The translations under genes and the position numbers were made by a program. Of a stretch of DNA of 32,639 bases, positions 1 through 14,726 are shown one piece after another. Within the stretch, counting starts at the first letter, position 1; every line of letters starts with the position of its first letter. Origin of the DNA: Sorangium cellulosum (GTDB taxonomy: Bacteria > Myxococcota_A > Polyangia > Polyangiales > Polyangiaceae); the NCBI GenBank assembly GCA_020720045.1, contig DYPH01000069.1, positions 1-32,639 of the forward strand, read 5' to 3'. Below the pieces are notes generated by a model. That model was not told where the DNA came from. It saw nothing but the letters and a program-made list of their open reading frames with translations, and did no database searches.

Positions 1-1
1 C

Positions 2-46
2 GGCCGCACCGTCGGCGCCGGCATCGTCACCAAGATCATCGAGTGA
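2..46 (+). CDS. tuf: Elongation factor Tu, C-terminal end (partial)
   Basis: Only the last 14 codons and a TGA stop (44-46) are in the window. They read GRTVGAGIVTKIIE, the near-invariant C-terminus of bacterial EF-Tu, part of the third beta-barrel domain. EF-Tu carries aminoacyl-tRNA to the ribosome as a GTP complex. Its place directly before rpmG, tRNA-Trp, secE and nusG is a common arrangement in many bacteria and supports the call. Promoter and start lie upstream of the window. Confidence 0.93.
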   Translation, partial: GRTVGAGIVTKIIE

Positions 47-68
47 TCGACCGCGTGTGAAGCGCAAG

Positions 69-97
69 AACCGGCACCTCCCGCGAGCGTGCCGGTT
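69..97 (+). terminator. Hairpin after tuf (terminator-like, no U-tract)
   Basis: A perfect 9-bp stem (69-77 with 89-97, arms AACCGGCAC and GTGCCGGTT) with an 11-nt loop lies 22 nt after the tuf stop. The bases that follow are GC-rich, not a T run. It may act as a partial terminator, an attenuator or a 3'-end stabiliser between tuf and rpmG. Sequence alone cannot decide. Confidence 0.5.
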
Positions 98-122
98 CGG
101 CGTCTCACCGCATTGAGGTGTT

Positions 123-275
123 ATGTCAGGACGGATTGAAATTTCGCTTCAATGCGAGAAGTGCGGGACACGTAACTACCGCACCACGCGCCGTCCAGAC
201 ACACAAGGGCAGCTAAAGTTCAACAAACACTGCCCGGTGTGCAAAGCGCACACGCTCCACCTCGAGACGAAGTAA
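123..275 (+). CDS. rpmG: Large ribosomal subunit protein bL33
   Basis: A 50-residue protein beginning MSGRIEISLQCEKCGTRNY, typical of bL33. It has the two CxxC pairs (C11/C14 and C37/C40) of the zinc-binding form of L33, and the usual lysine-rich end. L33 sits near the E site of the 50S subunit. The ATG at 123 is preceded by GAGGTG (115-120), a normal ribosome-binding site. It is too short for many ORF callers. It lies between tuf and tRNA-Trp, as in many bacteria. Keeping all four cysteines suggests the zinc-replete paralogue; any zinc-independent copy would be elsewhere. Confidence 0.96.
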   Translation: MSGRIEISLQCEKCGTRNYRTTRRPDTQGQLKFNKHCPVCKAHTLHLETK

Positions 276-307
276 CAAATTTCTGCCGCGCACCAAACGC
301 AGCAGAT

Positions 308-329
308 GCGACACTAGCGATAGTGCCGC
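308..329 (+). other. Small hairpin between rpmG and tRNA-Trp
   Basis: CACTA (312-316) and TAGTG (321-325) pair around a GCGA tetraloop of the GNRA type. GCG/CGC (308-310 with 327-329) extends the stem past one mismatch. No U-tract follows. It may be a processing or stabilising element in the rpmG-tRNA transcript. I see no separate gene in 276-395. Confidence 0.35.
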
Positions 330-395
330 AAACGCGATGAAACGGACGAGCGACAGTTTCTGCCGTCTCGCACGATCCGGGAAACCGGCCATCGA

Positions 396-468
396 AGGGG
401 TATAGCTCAGTTGGTAGAGCAGCGGATTCCAAATCCGCAGGTCGTGGGTTCGAGTCCCCCTGCCCCTG
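396..468 (+). tRNA. trnW: tRNA-Trp (anticodon CCA)
   Basis: The cloverleaf folds by eye. The acceptor stem is 396-402 with 461-467, the D arm 405-420, the anticodon stem 422-426 with 434-438, and the anticodon loop TTCCAAA (427-433) places CCA at 429-431. The T loop is TTCGAGT (449-455) and the discriminator base is G468. The 3' CCA is not encoded (bases after 468 are CT), so the tail must be added by CCA-adding enzyme. The T stem (444-448 with 456-460) has one U-C mismatch at 445/459. The location between rpmG and secE is a common place for tRNA-Trp. A long antisense frame here is a well-known artefact. Confidence 0.95.
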
Positions 469-523
469 CTACGAACAAACAAAATGCGCGAAAGGATTGC
501 ACCCCACGCGCACCGTGAGTAAA

Positions 524-552
524 GGATGCCGCCCCACCCCGGGCGGCATTCC
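524..552 (+). terminator. Strong hairpin between tRNA-Trp and secE
   Basis: ATGCCGCCC (526-534) pairs perfectly with GGGCGGCAT (541-549) around a 6-nt C-rich loop. GG/CC extends the stem past a one-base bulge. No U run follows, so it is not a canonical intrinsic terminator. It may separate tRNA processing from secE-nusG or reduce read-through. I did not find a convincing sigma-70-type promoter between it and secE. Confidence 0.5.
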
Positions 553-644
553 TACGTAAGCGCCGCCCGCGGATAATCGGTTCTCCGATCCGCGATCGGA
601 CCTTGCCCGCCGGAATGCCCCGGCCGCTTTTTCTGGAGGAGCCC

Positions 645-1148
645 ATGGCCGCCGAAGACGACACGACGAACGAAGCGGAAAGCGCCGACGAGCGTCCGCT
701 GCTCGGTGACGTCGCCGATGAGGGCCTCGAAGGCGCTCCCGAAGGCGAAGAGGCGGCGCCCAGCACCCTTGGGTATCTCCGCTTCGTGTACGCGGCCTTC
801 TTCGGCTTCGCGATCCTTTCGGCCTTCCTTTTTGCGAAGGCTGGCCAGGCCGGCTGGCACAAACTTGCGACCTACAAGCCGGCGGTGGGCGAGCCCCACG
901 ACGAGTACTTGTACCCGGCGGCAGCGGTCCTAGGAGCGCTGCTCGCGCTCTACTACTGGCGCAGGGACTCTTCCCGAACCTACATCGAAGAAGTTGCTGC
1001 GGAACTCGCGAAGGTCACCTGGCCGACGCGGAAAGAAGTCACCAACGCGACCACCGTCGTCGTCGTCGCGACCCTCGTCTCGACGGTCTTCTTCGCGCTC
1101 ATGGATCAGTTTTGGCGGGTCGTGACCGATAAGGTCTACGGCATTTGA
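645..1148 (+). CDS. secE: Preprotein translocase subunit SecE
   Basis: A 167-residue membrane protein of the SecYEG channel. The C-terminal half holds the conserved SecE stretch, an amphipathic helix reading AELAKVTWPTRKEV followed by the last membrane segment. Two more hydrophobic segments precede it, giving the three-segment form known from E. coli rather than the one-segment form common elsewhere. The first ~45 residues are acidic and low in complexity. I chose the ATG at 645 because GGAGG (635-639) sits 5 nt before it; the in-frame TTG at 603 lacks such a site. The stop TGA (1146-1148) overlaps an in-frame ATG of the nusG frame, so secE and nusG are co-transcribed and probably coupled. 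Confidence 0.95.
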   Translation: MAAEDDTTNEAESADERPLLGDVADEGLEGAPEGEEAAPSTLGYLRFVYAAFFGFAILSAFLFAKAGQAGWHKLATYKPAVGEPHDEYLYPAAAVLGALLALYYWRRDSSRTYIEEVAAELAKVTWPTRKEVTNATTVVVVATLVSTVFFALMDQFWRVVTDKVYGI

Positions 1149-1162
1149 TGGAGAAGGTCGCG

Positions 1163-1696
1163 ATGGCGAAGAAGTGGTACGTCGTCCAGACTCATTCCGG
1201 GTTTGAGAACAAGGTCAAGGAGTCGCTCCTTACCCGCGTCAAGGAGCAGGCCAAGGAGGCCTCCTTCGGCGAAATTCTCATCCCGAGTGAAACGGTCACC
1301 GAGACGTTGAAGAGTGGGAAGCAGAAGGTCAAACAGAAGACCAGCTTCTCCAACTACGTCTTCATCGAAATGGAGATGACCGAAGAGAATTGGCACTTTG
1401 TCAAAGATACTCCGAAGGTCCTCGGCTTCATCGGGAACCAGCGCCCCCAAGAGGTGCGCGCCCAAGAGATCGACGAGCAGCGTCGCCGCTCCGTCGAAGG
1501 GGCGGTTAAGCCGAAGGTTCGTGTCAACTTCGAAGTTGGCGAAGAGGTCCGCGTCACCGAAGGGGCGTTCGCGAACTTCTCGGGGACCGTGGAAGAGGTC
1601 ATGCCCGAGAAGCAGAAGCTCAAGGTCAAGGTCTCGATCTTCGGCCGCCCGACGCCCGTCGAGCTTGAGTTTTCCCACGTGGAGAAGCGAGCCTGA
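1163..1696 (+). CDS. nusG: Transcription termination/antitermination factor NusG
   Basis: A 177-residue protein starting MAKKWYVVQTHSGFENKVK, the usual start of the NGN domain. NGN spans about residues 1-115, and a KOW domain follows at about 125-175. NusG binds the clamp of RNA polymerase, suppresses pausing and links polymerase to Rho or to ribosomal uS10. Upstream in-frame ATG (1148) and TTG (1145) exist. The ATG at 1163 is preferred because GAGAAGG (1151-1157) is spaced 5 nt from it and the protein then starts where the family starts. It lies directly after secE and before rplK, as in most bacteria. No insertion is seen between NGN and KOW. Confidence 0.96.
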   Translation: MAKKWYVVQTHSGFENKVKESLLTRVKEQAKEASFGEILIPSETVTETLKSGKQKVKQKTSFSNYVFIEMEMTEENWHFVKDTPKVLGFIGNQRPQEVRAQEIDEQRRRSVEGAVKPKVRVNFEVGEEVRVTEGAFANFSGTVEEVMPEKQKLKVKVSIFGRPTPVELEFSHVEKRA

Positions 1697-1800
1697 GTAT
1701 CGCGCTCGCCGTCGGCCGGGGAACCCCCTCGCGAAAGCGCTCGCAGAAGCTTGCGATTTCGCCCGCGGGACCTCGATAGACGACGCGCGAAAAAAAGCGC

Positions 1801-1828
1801 TTGACGGCCGACGCTTACACGTGTAAGC
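1801..1828 (+). promoter_or_regulatory. Possible rplK promoter with 16-bp palindrome
   Basis: The 284-nt nusG-rplK spacer (1697-1980) holds no gene I can support. TTGACG at 1801-1806 matches a sigma-70 -35 box. Just downstream is a perfect 16-bp palindrome, GCTTACACGTGTAAGC (1813-1828), covering where a -10 box would be; TGTAAG (1822-1827) is a poor -10 at a short 15-nt spacing. The dyad could be an operator. The promoter call is weak; the palindrome is certain. Confidence 0.4.
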
Positions 1829-1980
1829 CGCGCCCTCCATTCTGTCTCGTTCGGTTGCCCGCGCGCCGAAACGGTCCTCGTTCCGAAGCCCCGCTTCCGA
1901 ACCCGCACCCTGTGTACGAACTACGCACCCGCTTGCACGAATGCACGAAGGGCCCCGCGTAGGAGCAAGGTAGAAGAGTC

Positions 1981-2418
1981 ATGAAGAAAGTCACCGGCAC
2001 CATCAAGCTCCAGCTCCCGGCTGGCAAAGCGAACCCCGCCCCCCCCGTCGGTCCGGCCCTCGGCCAGCACGGCGTTAACATCATGGGGTTCTGCAAGGAA
2101 TTCAACGCGAAGACCGCCGGTGGCGACATGATCATCCCTGTGGTGATCACCGTCTACTCGGACCGCTCCTTCACGTTCATCCTGAAGAACCCGCCGGTCG
2201 CCGTGCTCCTCAAGAAGGAAGCGGGACTCGCGACCCAGAAGAAGCCGGGTTCGGGCTCCAAAGAGCCGAACAAGGTCAAGGTCGGCAAAGTGACCGCAGC
2301 CCAGGTGAAGAAGATCGCCGAGATCAAGGTCTCGGAGATGAACACCACCGACCTCGATGCCGCGATCCGTACCGTCGAGGGCACCGCCCGTTCGATGGGC
2401 CTCGTCGTCGAAGGCTGA
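1981..2418 (+). CDS. rplK: Large ribosomal subunit protein uL11
   Basis: A 145-residue uL11. The N-terminal domain has the conserved Pro-rich loop ([20 protein letters not shown], about residues 18-37), the part that meets thiostrepton-class drugs and the GTPase centre. The C-terminal RNA-binding domain ends with the usual [17 protein letters not shown]11 and 23S rRNA form the stalk base used by EF-Tu, EF-G and RelA. AGAAG (1972-1976) lies just before the ATG and AGGAG (1961-1965) further up. It is followed by a structured 145-nt spacer and then rplA. Confidence 0.97.
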   Translation: MKKVTGTIKLQLPAGKANPAPPVGPALGQHGVNIMGFCKEFNAKTAGGDMIIPVVITVYSDRSFTFILKNPPVAVLLKKEAGLATQKKPGSGSKEPNKVKVGKVTAAQVKKIAEIKVSEMNTTDLDAAIRTVEGTARSMGLVVEG

Positions 2419-2426
2419 ATCTCTCG

Positions 2427-2523
2427 GGATTGCCGACGCAATCCTTATGTGTTGAACGCGGGAATGGTTCCCGCGACGACAACCTCAAAACCACCCGTAG
2501 AGACGTCGTTCTCTCGAGGGTGG
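2427..2523 (+). promoter_or_regulatory. Three tandem hairpins between rplK and rplA
   Basis: Three separate stems fill the 145-nt spacer. (1) 2427-2433 with 2438-2444, a 7-bp perfect stem with loop CGAC. (2) 2457-2464 with 2468-2475, an 8-bp perfect stem with a 3-nt loop. (3) 2491-2496 with 2518-2523, an outer CCACCC/GGGTGG stem enclosing AGAGA/TCTCT (2499-2503 with 2510-2514). None is followed by a U-tract. They could include the L1 autoregulatory site or RNase processing sites; in E. coli the L1 site lies before rplK, not here. Confidence 0.6.
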
Positions 2524-2563
2524 GAGGCACCGGCGAAGCACGCCGAGGCCGATCCGGAGGAAA

Positions 2564-3274
2564 ATGGCGAAGGTCAGTAAAAATCGCGCGAAGATCGACG
2601 GACTCGTCGACCAGACGCGCAAATACACGATCGACGAAGCGGTCTCCCTGGTCAAACAGGCGAAATTCGCGAAGTTCGATGAAACGGTAGACATCGCGGT
2701 CCGCCTCGGCGTCAACCCGAAGCACGCGGACCAGATGGTTCGTGGAGCGCTTGTTCTCCCGCACGGCACCGGTCAAACGGTCCGCGTTCTCGTGTTCGCC
2801 AAGGGCGACAAGGAACGCGAAGCTCGCGAAGCGGGCGCCGATTTCGCAGGCTCCGACGACATGGTCGCGAAGGTTTCCGAGGGTTTCCTCGACTTCGACC
2901 GCGTCATCGCCACCCCGGATATGATGGGTGTCGTCGGTAAGCTCGGTCGCGTGCTCGGTCCGCGTGGTCTCATGCCGAACCCCAAGGTCGGCACGGTCAC
3001 GTTCGACGTTGCAAGCGCCGTTCGCGAAGCCAAGGGCGGCAAGATCGAATACCGCGTTGAAAAAGCCGGTATCGTCCACGCCCGCATCGGCAAGAGCTCC
3101 TTCGAAGGGCCCGCCCTCGCGGAGAACGCGAAAGCACTCATCAACGCTTTGGTTCGCGCCAAGCCGTCCACCGCGAAGGGCACCTACCTTCGCAGCATCA
3201 CGGTCAGCTCCACGATGGGGCCGGGCGTGAAGGTTGACACCGGCGCGTTCCTTGGGAAGACCGAGGAGGCCTGA
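2564..3274 (+). CDS. rplA: Large ribosomal subunit protein uL1
   Basis: A 236-residue uL1, full length for the family. It carries the conserved signature in [19 protein letters not shown] (about residues 125-143) and the GPGVKVDT-type C-terminus. L1 binds 23S rRNA at the mobile L1 stalk and helps release tRNA from the E site. In many bacteria it also represses its own mRNA. The ATG at 2564 has GGAGG at 2556-2560, a short 3-nt gap. The stop (3272-3274) is 1 nt before the rplJ start, so the two are tightly coupled. Confidence 0.97.
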   Translation: MAKVSKNRAKIDGLVDQTRKYTIDEAVSLVKQAKFAKFDETVDIAVRLGVNPKHADQMVRGALVLPHGTGQTVRVLVFAKGDKEREAREAGADFAGSDDMVAKVSEGFLDFDRVIATPDMMGVVGKLGRVLGPRGLMPNPKVGTVTFDVASAVREAKGGKIEYRVEKAGIVHARIGKSSFEGPALAENAKALINALVRAKPSTAKGTYLRSITVSSTMGPGVKVDTGAFLGKTEEA

Positions 3275-3275
3275 C

Positions 3276-3824
3276 ATGGCAGCGCAAACCAGCACCCGTG
3301 AGGGCAAAACCGCCCTCATCGGAGAGGTCAAAGAGAACTTCGGCAAGTCGACCTCGGTCGTCTTCGTCGACTACAAGGGTCTCACGGTCGACAAGGTCAC
3401 GAAGCTCCGCGCGAAGTTCCGCGCGGCCGGCGTCGAGTACAAGGTCGTCAAGAACACCCTCGTCAAGCAGGCGATCAAGGACGAAGCCTGGGCCTCGAAG
3501 CTCGACAAGACGCTTACCGGCATGACCGGCGTGGCTTACAGCTTCGAAGACCCCTCGGCGGCCGCCAAGGTCCTCAAGGAGTTCAAGAAGGATCAAGGCG
3601 ACGCCGGGCAGAAGCTCGTCGTTAAGGCCGGCATCCTTGACGGGCAGTTCCTCGACGGCAACGCCGTTGAGAACCAGCTCGCCAACCTCCCGGGGAAGAA
3701 CGAGCTTCGCCAGATGCTCCTCGCAACCCTCCAGGCGCCGAGCCAGCAGTTCGTCGCCCTCCTCCAGGCCCCCGCGCAGAACTTCGCGTATCTGCTCAAG
3801 GCCAAGGAAGAGCAGCAGGGCTGA
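3276..3824 (+). CDS. rplJ: Large ribosomal subunit protein uL10
   Basis: A 182-residue uL10. The N-terminal globular domain has the family features (KTALIGEVKENF, VVFVDYKGLTVDKVTKLR, YKVVKNTLVKQAI). The C-terminal helix (about residues 135-180, rich in Leu, Ala, Gln) is where L7/L12 dimers dock. The ATG at 3276 has GAGGAGG (3263-3269) inside the end of rplA. With 1 nt between rplA and rplJ there is no free leader for the L10 mRNA-binding site known from E. coli. Any L10 control must act inside rplA or further up. The longer frame opening at 3234 runs inside rplA and is not preferred. Confidence 0.96.
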   Translation: MAAQTSTREGKTALIGEVKENFGKSTSVVFVDYKGLTVDKVTKLRAKFRAAGVEYKVVKNTLVKQAIKDEAWASKLDKTLTGMTGVAYSFEDPSAAAKVLKEFKKDQGDAGQKLVVKAGILDGQFLDGNAVENQLANLPGKNELRQMLLATLQAPSQQFVALLQAPAQNFAYLLKAKEEQQG

Positions 3825-3861
3825 TCCCCAGCGGTTCACCGTTTCATCGTCAAGTTCCTCA

Positions 3862-3903
3862 GGTTTGTTCCGTCGGGCAAGAGTCCCAAAGGGCGGGCAA
3901 ACC
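3862..3903 (+). other. Structured spacer rplJ-rplL
   Basis: The 105-nt gap between rplJ and rplL contains GGTTTG (3862-3867) pairing with CAAACC (3898-3903), with short internal GC pairings. Such a fold could tune the high relative translation of L7/L12 (several copies per ribosome). rplL has its own site, GGAGA at 3920-3924. The evidence is base pairing only. Confidence 0.3.
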
Positions 3904-3929
3904 CAAAGTCAAAGGTACGGAGAATAGTC

Positions 3930-4307
3930 ATGTCCCAGGTTTCCCAGGATCAGGTTGTCGAATTCCTCTCCAACATGCCGGTCATCGAGCTCGCCGGTCT
4001 CATCAAGACCCTCGAGGACAAGTGGGGCGTCAAGGCCGCCGCTCCGGTCGCCGCTGTCGCCGTCGCCGCTGCCCCCGCGGCCGCTGCGGAAGCCCAGACT
4101 GAGTTCAACGTTGAGCTCGCCGAAGGCGGCGCCAACAAGATCGCGGTCATCAAGGTCGTCCGCGAGCTCACGGGTCTTGGCCTCAAGGAAGCCAAGGACC
4201 TCGTCGAAGGCGCCCCGAAGGTGCTCAAGGAAGGCGTTGCCAAGGCAGACGCCGACGACATGAAGAAGAAGCTCGAAGAAGCGGGCGCGAAGGTCAACCT
4301 CAAGTGA
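3930..4307 (+). CDS. rplL: Large ribosomal subunit protein bL12 (L7/L12)
   Basis: A 125-residue bL12. It has the N-terminal dimerisation/L10-binding helix (residues 1-30, [18 protein letters not shown]), an Ala/Val/Pro-rich flexible hinge (about 34-52), and the C-terminal factor-binding domain with [20 protein letters not shown] and the usual [12 protein letters not shown] end. It is the multicopy stalk protein that recruits translation GTPases. The start is ATG 3930. It is followed by a 437-nt gene-free, hairpin-rich spacer before rpoB. Confidence 0.97.
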   Translation: MSQVSQDQVVEFLSNMPVIELAGLIKTLEDKWGVKAAAPVAAVAVAAAPAAAAEAQTEFNVELAEGGANKIAVIKVVRELTGLGLKEAKDLVEGAPKVLKEGVAKADADDMKKKLEEAGAKVNLK

Positions 4308-4322
4308 TCTGACCCGCTGGAA

Positions 4323-4389
4323 GGGCCACTTCGGTGGCTCCCTCCCGGCAACCCTTGTGCCTCCGTGGGCGAAATCGCCTACGGAGGCA
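4323..4389 (+). terminator. Two strong hairpins after rplL (attenuator/processing candidate)
   Basis: First hairpin: GCCAC (4325-4329), UUCG tetraloop (4330-4333), GTGGC (4334-4338), extended two pairs to 4323/4340. Second: TGCCTCCGT (4358-4366) with ACGGAGGCA (4381-4389), continuing through a G-U pair and GGCG/CGCC to an AAAT loop, 14 consecutive pairs in all. No U-tract follows. The position matches that of the E. coli rplL-rpoB attenuator and RNase III site, where transcription is reduced before rpoB. Similar function is inferred from position and structure. Confidence 0.65.
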
Positions 4390-4527
4390 TTCGTGTCTCT
4401 GGTGTCCTACTCCTGGACGCACGTTCCGCTTGCGGAGCGTCGCGATCGGAGGTATGGGGACCCTCCGCTTCGCACCTTCCGGTAAATGCAAGAAGCTTTC
4501 CCACCCAGGTAAAAAACTCTGCGGGGC

Positions 4528-4727
4528 AAGGGGTTTACCCCTTCGTCCCTATTGGCGTTTCTTCCCTTTCTCTTCGACTTCGTTCGGGTTGCCGACCCTC
4601 TGTCCGCACCGAACTTTCCCCTCCGCGACTTGCTTGCACTGTGCAAGTACCTTCGGAGGGCGCACCCCTCGTCCGATCCGCCGGCGTCGGCACCCCCTTG
4701 GGTGACCCGCGTGCGCGCCGACACCGG
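4528..4727 (+). promoter_or_regulatory. Further hairpins in the rpoB leader
   Basis: The rest of the rplL-rpoB spacer holds AAGGGG/CCCCTT with loop TTTA (4528-4543). A two-tier hairpin follows, with outer CCCTCCG/CGGAGGG (4619-4625 with 4654-4660) and inner near-palindrome CTTGCACTGTGCAAG (4633-4647). Last is a large stem at 4681-4691 with 4717-4727 (10 of 11 pairs) enclosing CACCC/GGGTG (4691-4695 with 4700-4704). That last stem ends 8 nt before the rpoB ribosome-binding site AGGAG (4735-4739), so it could gate rpoB translation. I saw no coding frame with support in 4308-4744. Confidence 0.5.
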
Positions 4728-4744
4728 CAACCTCAGGAGCAGCG

Positions 4745-8875
<4,131 letters not shown>

Positions 8876-8886
8876 GCTCGCGAGAA

Positions 8887-8921
8887 GGCTCGGTTTCTCC
8901 CGAAAGGGGAGGGACCGAGCC
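8887..8921 (+). terminator. 15-bp hairpin after rpoB
   Basis: GGCTCGGT (8887-8894) pairs with ACCGAGCC (8914-8921). The stem continues through two G-U pairs and CTCCC/GGGAG (8897-8901 with 8907-8911) to a GAAAG loop, 15 continuous pairs in 35 nt. It starts 12 nt after the rpoB stop codon. C/T-mixed sequence follows, not a U run. It is more likely an RNase processing or stabilising element, or a partial terminator, than a full stop before rpoC. Confidence 0.6.
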
Positions 8922-8969
8922 CTCTTCTCCGCTCGAGTTCCTCGTTTGAAGTGAGTTCTGCAGTTTTTC

Positions 8970-9025
8970 GTCGACCGGACATGTACCGGTCGCAACATTT
9001 GTCGACCGGGATGTGACCGGTCGCA
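8970..9025 (+). repeat. Twin 25-bp dyad repeats before rpoC
   Basis: Two near-identical 25-bp units, 8970-8994 and 9001-9025, begin GTCGACCGG and end ACCGGTCGCA or CCGGTCGCA. They differ only in the middle few bases. Each unit is itself a dyad: CGACCGG and CCGGTCG arms (7 bp) around a 7-nt centre. Start-to-start spacing is 31 bp, close to three helical turns. They could be a tandem protein-binding site or two RNA hairpins just before the rpoC ribosome-binding region. Confidence 0.7.
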
Positions 9026-9049
9026 CAAGAATCGGAAAGGTTCGAACCG

Positions 9050-13309
<4,260 letters not shown>

Positions 13310-13384
13310 GCCCAACGTTCCGCCGCCGCCGAGCCCTTCCTGGGTAGGCGGCCGTCGGGACGGGGAGTTTCCCCTCCACGCAAA

Positions 13385-13412
13385 AAAGGCTCTGGATCGC
13401 TCCAGAGCCTTT
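13385..13412. terminator. Bidirectional intrinsic terminator after rpoC
   Basis: AAAGGCTCTGGA (13385-13396) pairs perfectly with TCCAGAGCCTTT (13401-13412) around a TCGC loop, a 12-bp stem. An A run precedes it and a T-rich stretch follows, so it can serve rpoC on + and the convergent lipoprotein gene on -. It marks the boundary between the core block and the accessory block. Confidence 0.9.
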
Positions 13413-13436
13413 CTTGCGTTTGTGACGGCGCAGTCC

Positions 13437-14726
13437 CTACTCGGGGACGCCTACGAGCGCCGCCCCCGCACGGGCGTAGTGGGAGATTCGTTCCGTGATT
13501 TCGCGCACATGCTCGTCGTTTGCCGGGTCGCCATCCTTCACGAAGTGGGTCTCCCGAACGACGATGCCGTCCCGGTCGACTTCAAGCCGATCGTGGTCGC
13601 CTCCATCGTCCTCATCAAGGACGCCCGGCCGGACCGGCGAGAGCTTCAACTCCCCGAATTTTACGACCGATTTTCCGTTCTCTTCCAAGAGATAGCCGTG
13701 CGTGGCGTAGGTGAATGGCGCGGCGTCGGGCGTGAACGCGACCGCGCGCAGCGACTCGCGGAGCCCAAGCTCGATGCCGAAAGCGGGCGCCCCCGGCAGT
13801 GCAACGACGTCTTTCGGCCCGATTTGCCGCTCCCAAACGCCAGCCTTCTTTTGGTAGGACGTGTACTCCCCCTCGGCGGCGCCGCGGCCCCCGCCGTAGA
13901 AGACCTCTCGCGGTTGACCATTTGCGTCATCGCGCTCGACGGCACTCTGCCATGTCGGATTGAATTCGTGGTCCTTTCCACGGAATTCAAACGTGAACAT
14001 CTGAGCGCCGCGCTCATTTTCTCCGTTTGTCGTCCCCTGGAAAGTCCGTCGTACCGCGAGGCCGACGGTCTGGGCGCCATCGCGAACCCTGTAAAAATGC
14101 AGGCTTGTCGTTACTTCGGGATCGGGGGCCGGCGCCCACTGGCTCGCGTCCCAGAGGCCTCGCGTGATGCGCGTCAGATCCCCTTCTGCGGCCCCCCCAA
14201 GAGTCACACAGTGTACGGAACGGCGGTCCCCTACGACTCCCGCCGCAGAAAGAACAAACGGCGCTTCATCCGCCGGCTTCACCGTGATCGAAAGGAAGAA
14301 GAAGACCCCTTCGCGCGCCGGCTCCACGCGGACGGTTGCACGCCCGCGCGCTTGCCCGACTTCACGAATAAATCCTGCCAAATAGGAAGGGAACGTCGCG
14401 TTCCCGTCTCGATATGCGCCACACATCGTCGGCACCGGCAGCGACGGCGAGAAGGTCGCGTGGAGGCCGGCGGGGTCGTGGCTCTCACGAATTGGCCCGT
14501 CGGACTCAAGCGCGGAGCGAAACGCGCCGTTGAAGAGCGAAAACGCAACCGGTGGCCGCGGGGTGAGCGGCACTACGGTTCGCAGCGCTCCGCTCGGCTC
14601 CTTGGCCGCGCCGGGAGGATTCGGCGCTGCAACCGTGGGCGGTTGCCCAGTCCGGGCAGGTCCCGTCGGGGGGACGCAGGCGGCTAGCACGAAAATTGAG
14701 AAAATTCCAAAGGATCGGCCCCTCAT
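13437..14726 (-). CDS. Hypothetical lipoprotein
   Basis: A 429-residue protein that I do not recognise. The N-terminus is a clear lipoprotein signal with a classic lipobox (LAAC, Cys17), so it should be processed by signal peptidase II and anchored in the envelope. A Pro/Ala/Gly-rich linker (about 18-45) follows, then a mixed alpha/beta region with no motif I can name. It is the second gene of a two-gene operon: its ATG overlaps the stop of the upstream protease gene in ATGA (14723-14726), implying translational coupling and perhaps a shared role in envelope protein quality or secretion. It is convergent with rpoC. Confidence 0.75.
   Translation of the reverse strand: MRGRSFGIFSIFVLAACVPPTGPARTGQPPTVAAPNPPGAAKEPSGALRTVVPLTPRPPVAFSLFNGAFRSALESDGPIRESHDPAGLHATFSPSLPVPTMCGAYRDGNATFPSYLAGFIREVGQARGRATVRVEPAREGVFFFLSITVKPADEAPFVLSAAGVVGDRRSVHCVTLGGAAEGDLTRITRGLWDASQWAPAPDPEVTTSLHFYRVRDGAQTVGLAVRRTFQGTTNGENERGAQMFTFEFRGKDHEFNPTWQSAVERDDANGQPREVFYGGGRGAAEGEYTSYQKKAGVWERQIGPKDVVALPGAPAFGIELGLRESLRAVAFTPDAAPFTYATHGYLLEENGKSVVKFGELKLSPVRPGVLDEDDGGDHDRLEVDRDGIVVRETHFVKDGDPANDEHVREITERISHYARAGAALVGVPE

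Noticed and set aside
213-482. Minus-strand frame of 89 residues over tRNA-Trp
   Set aside because: Antisense tRNA frames of this kind (THDLRIWNPLLYQLSY-like) recur across genomes as annotation artefacts; the tRNA explains the sequence.
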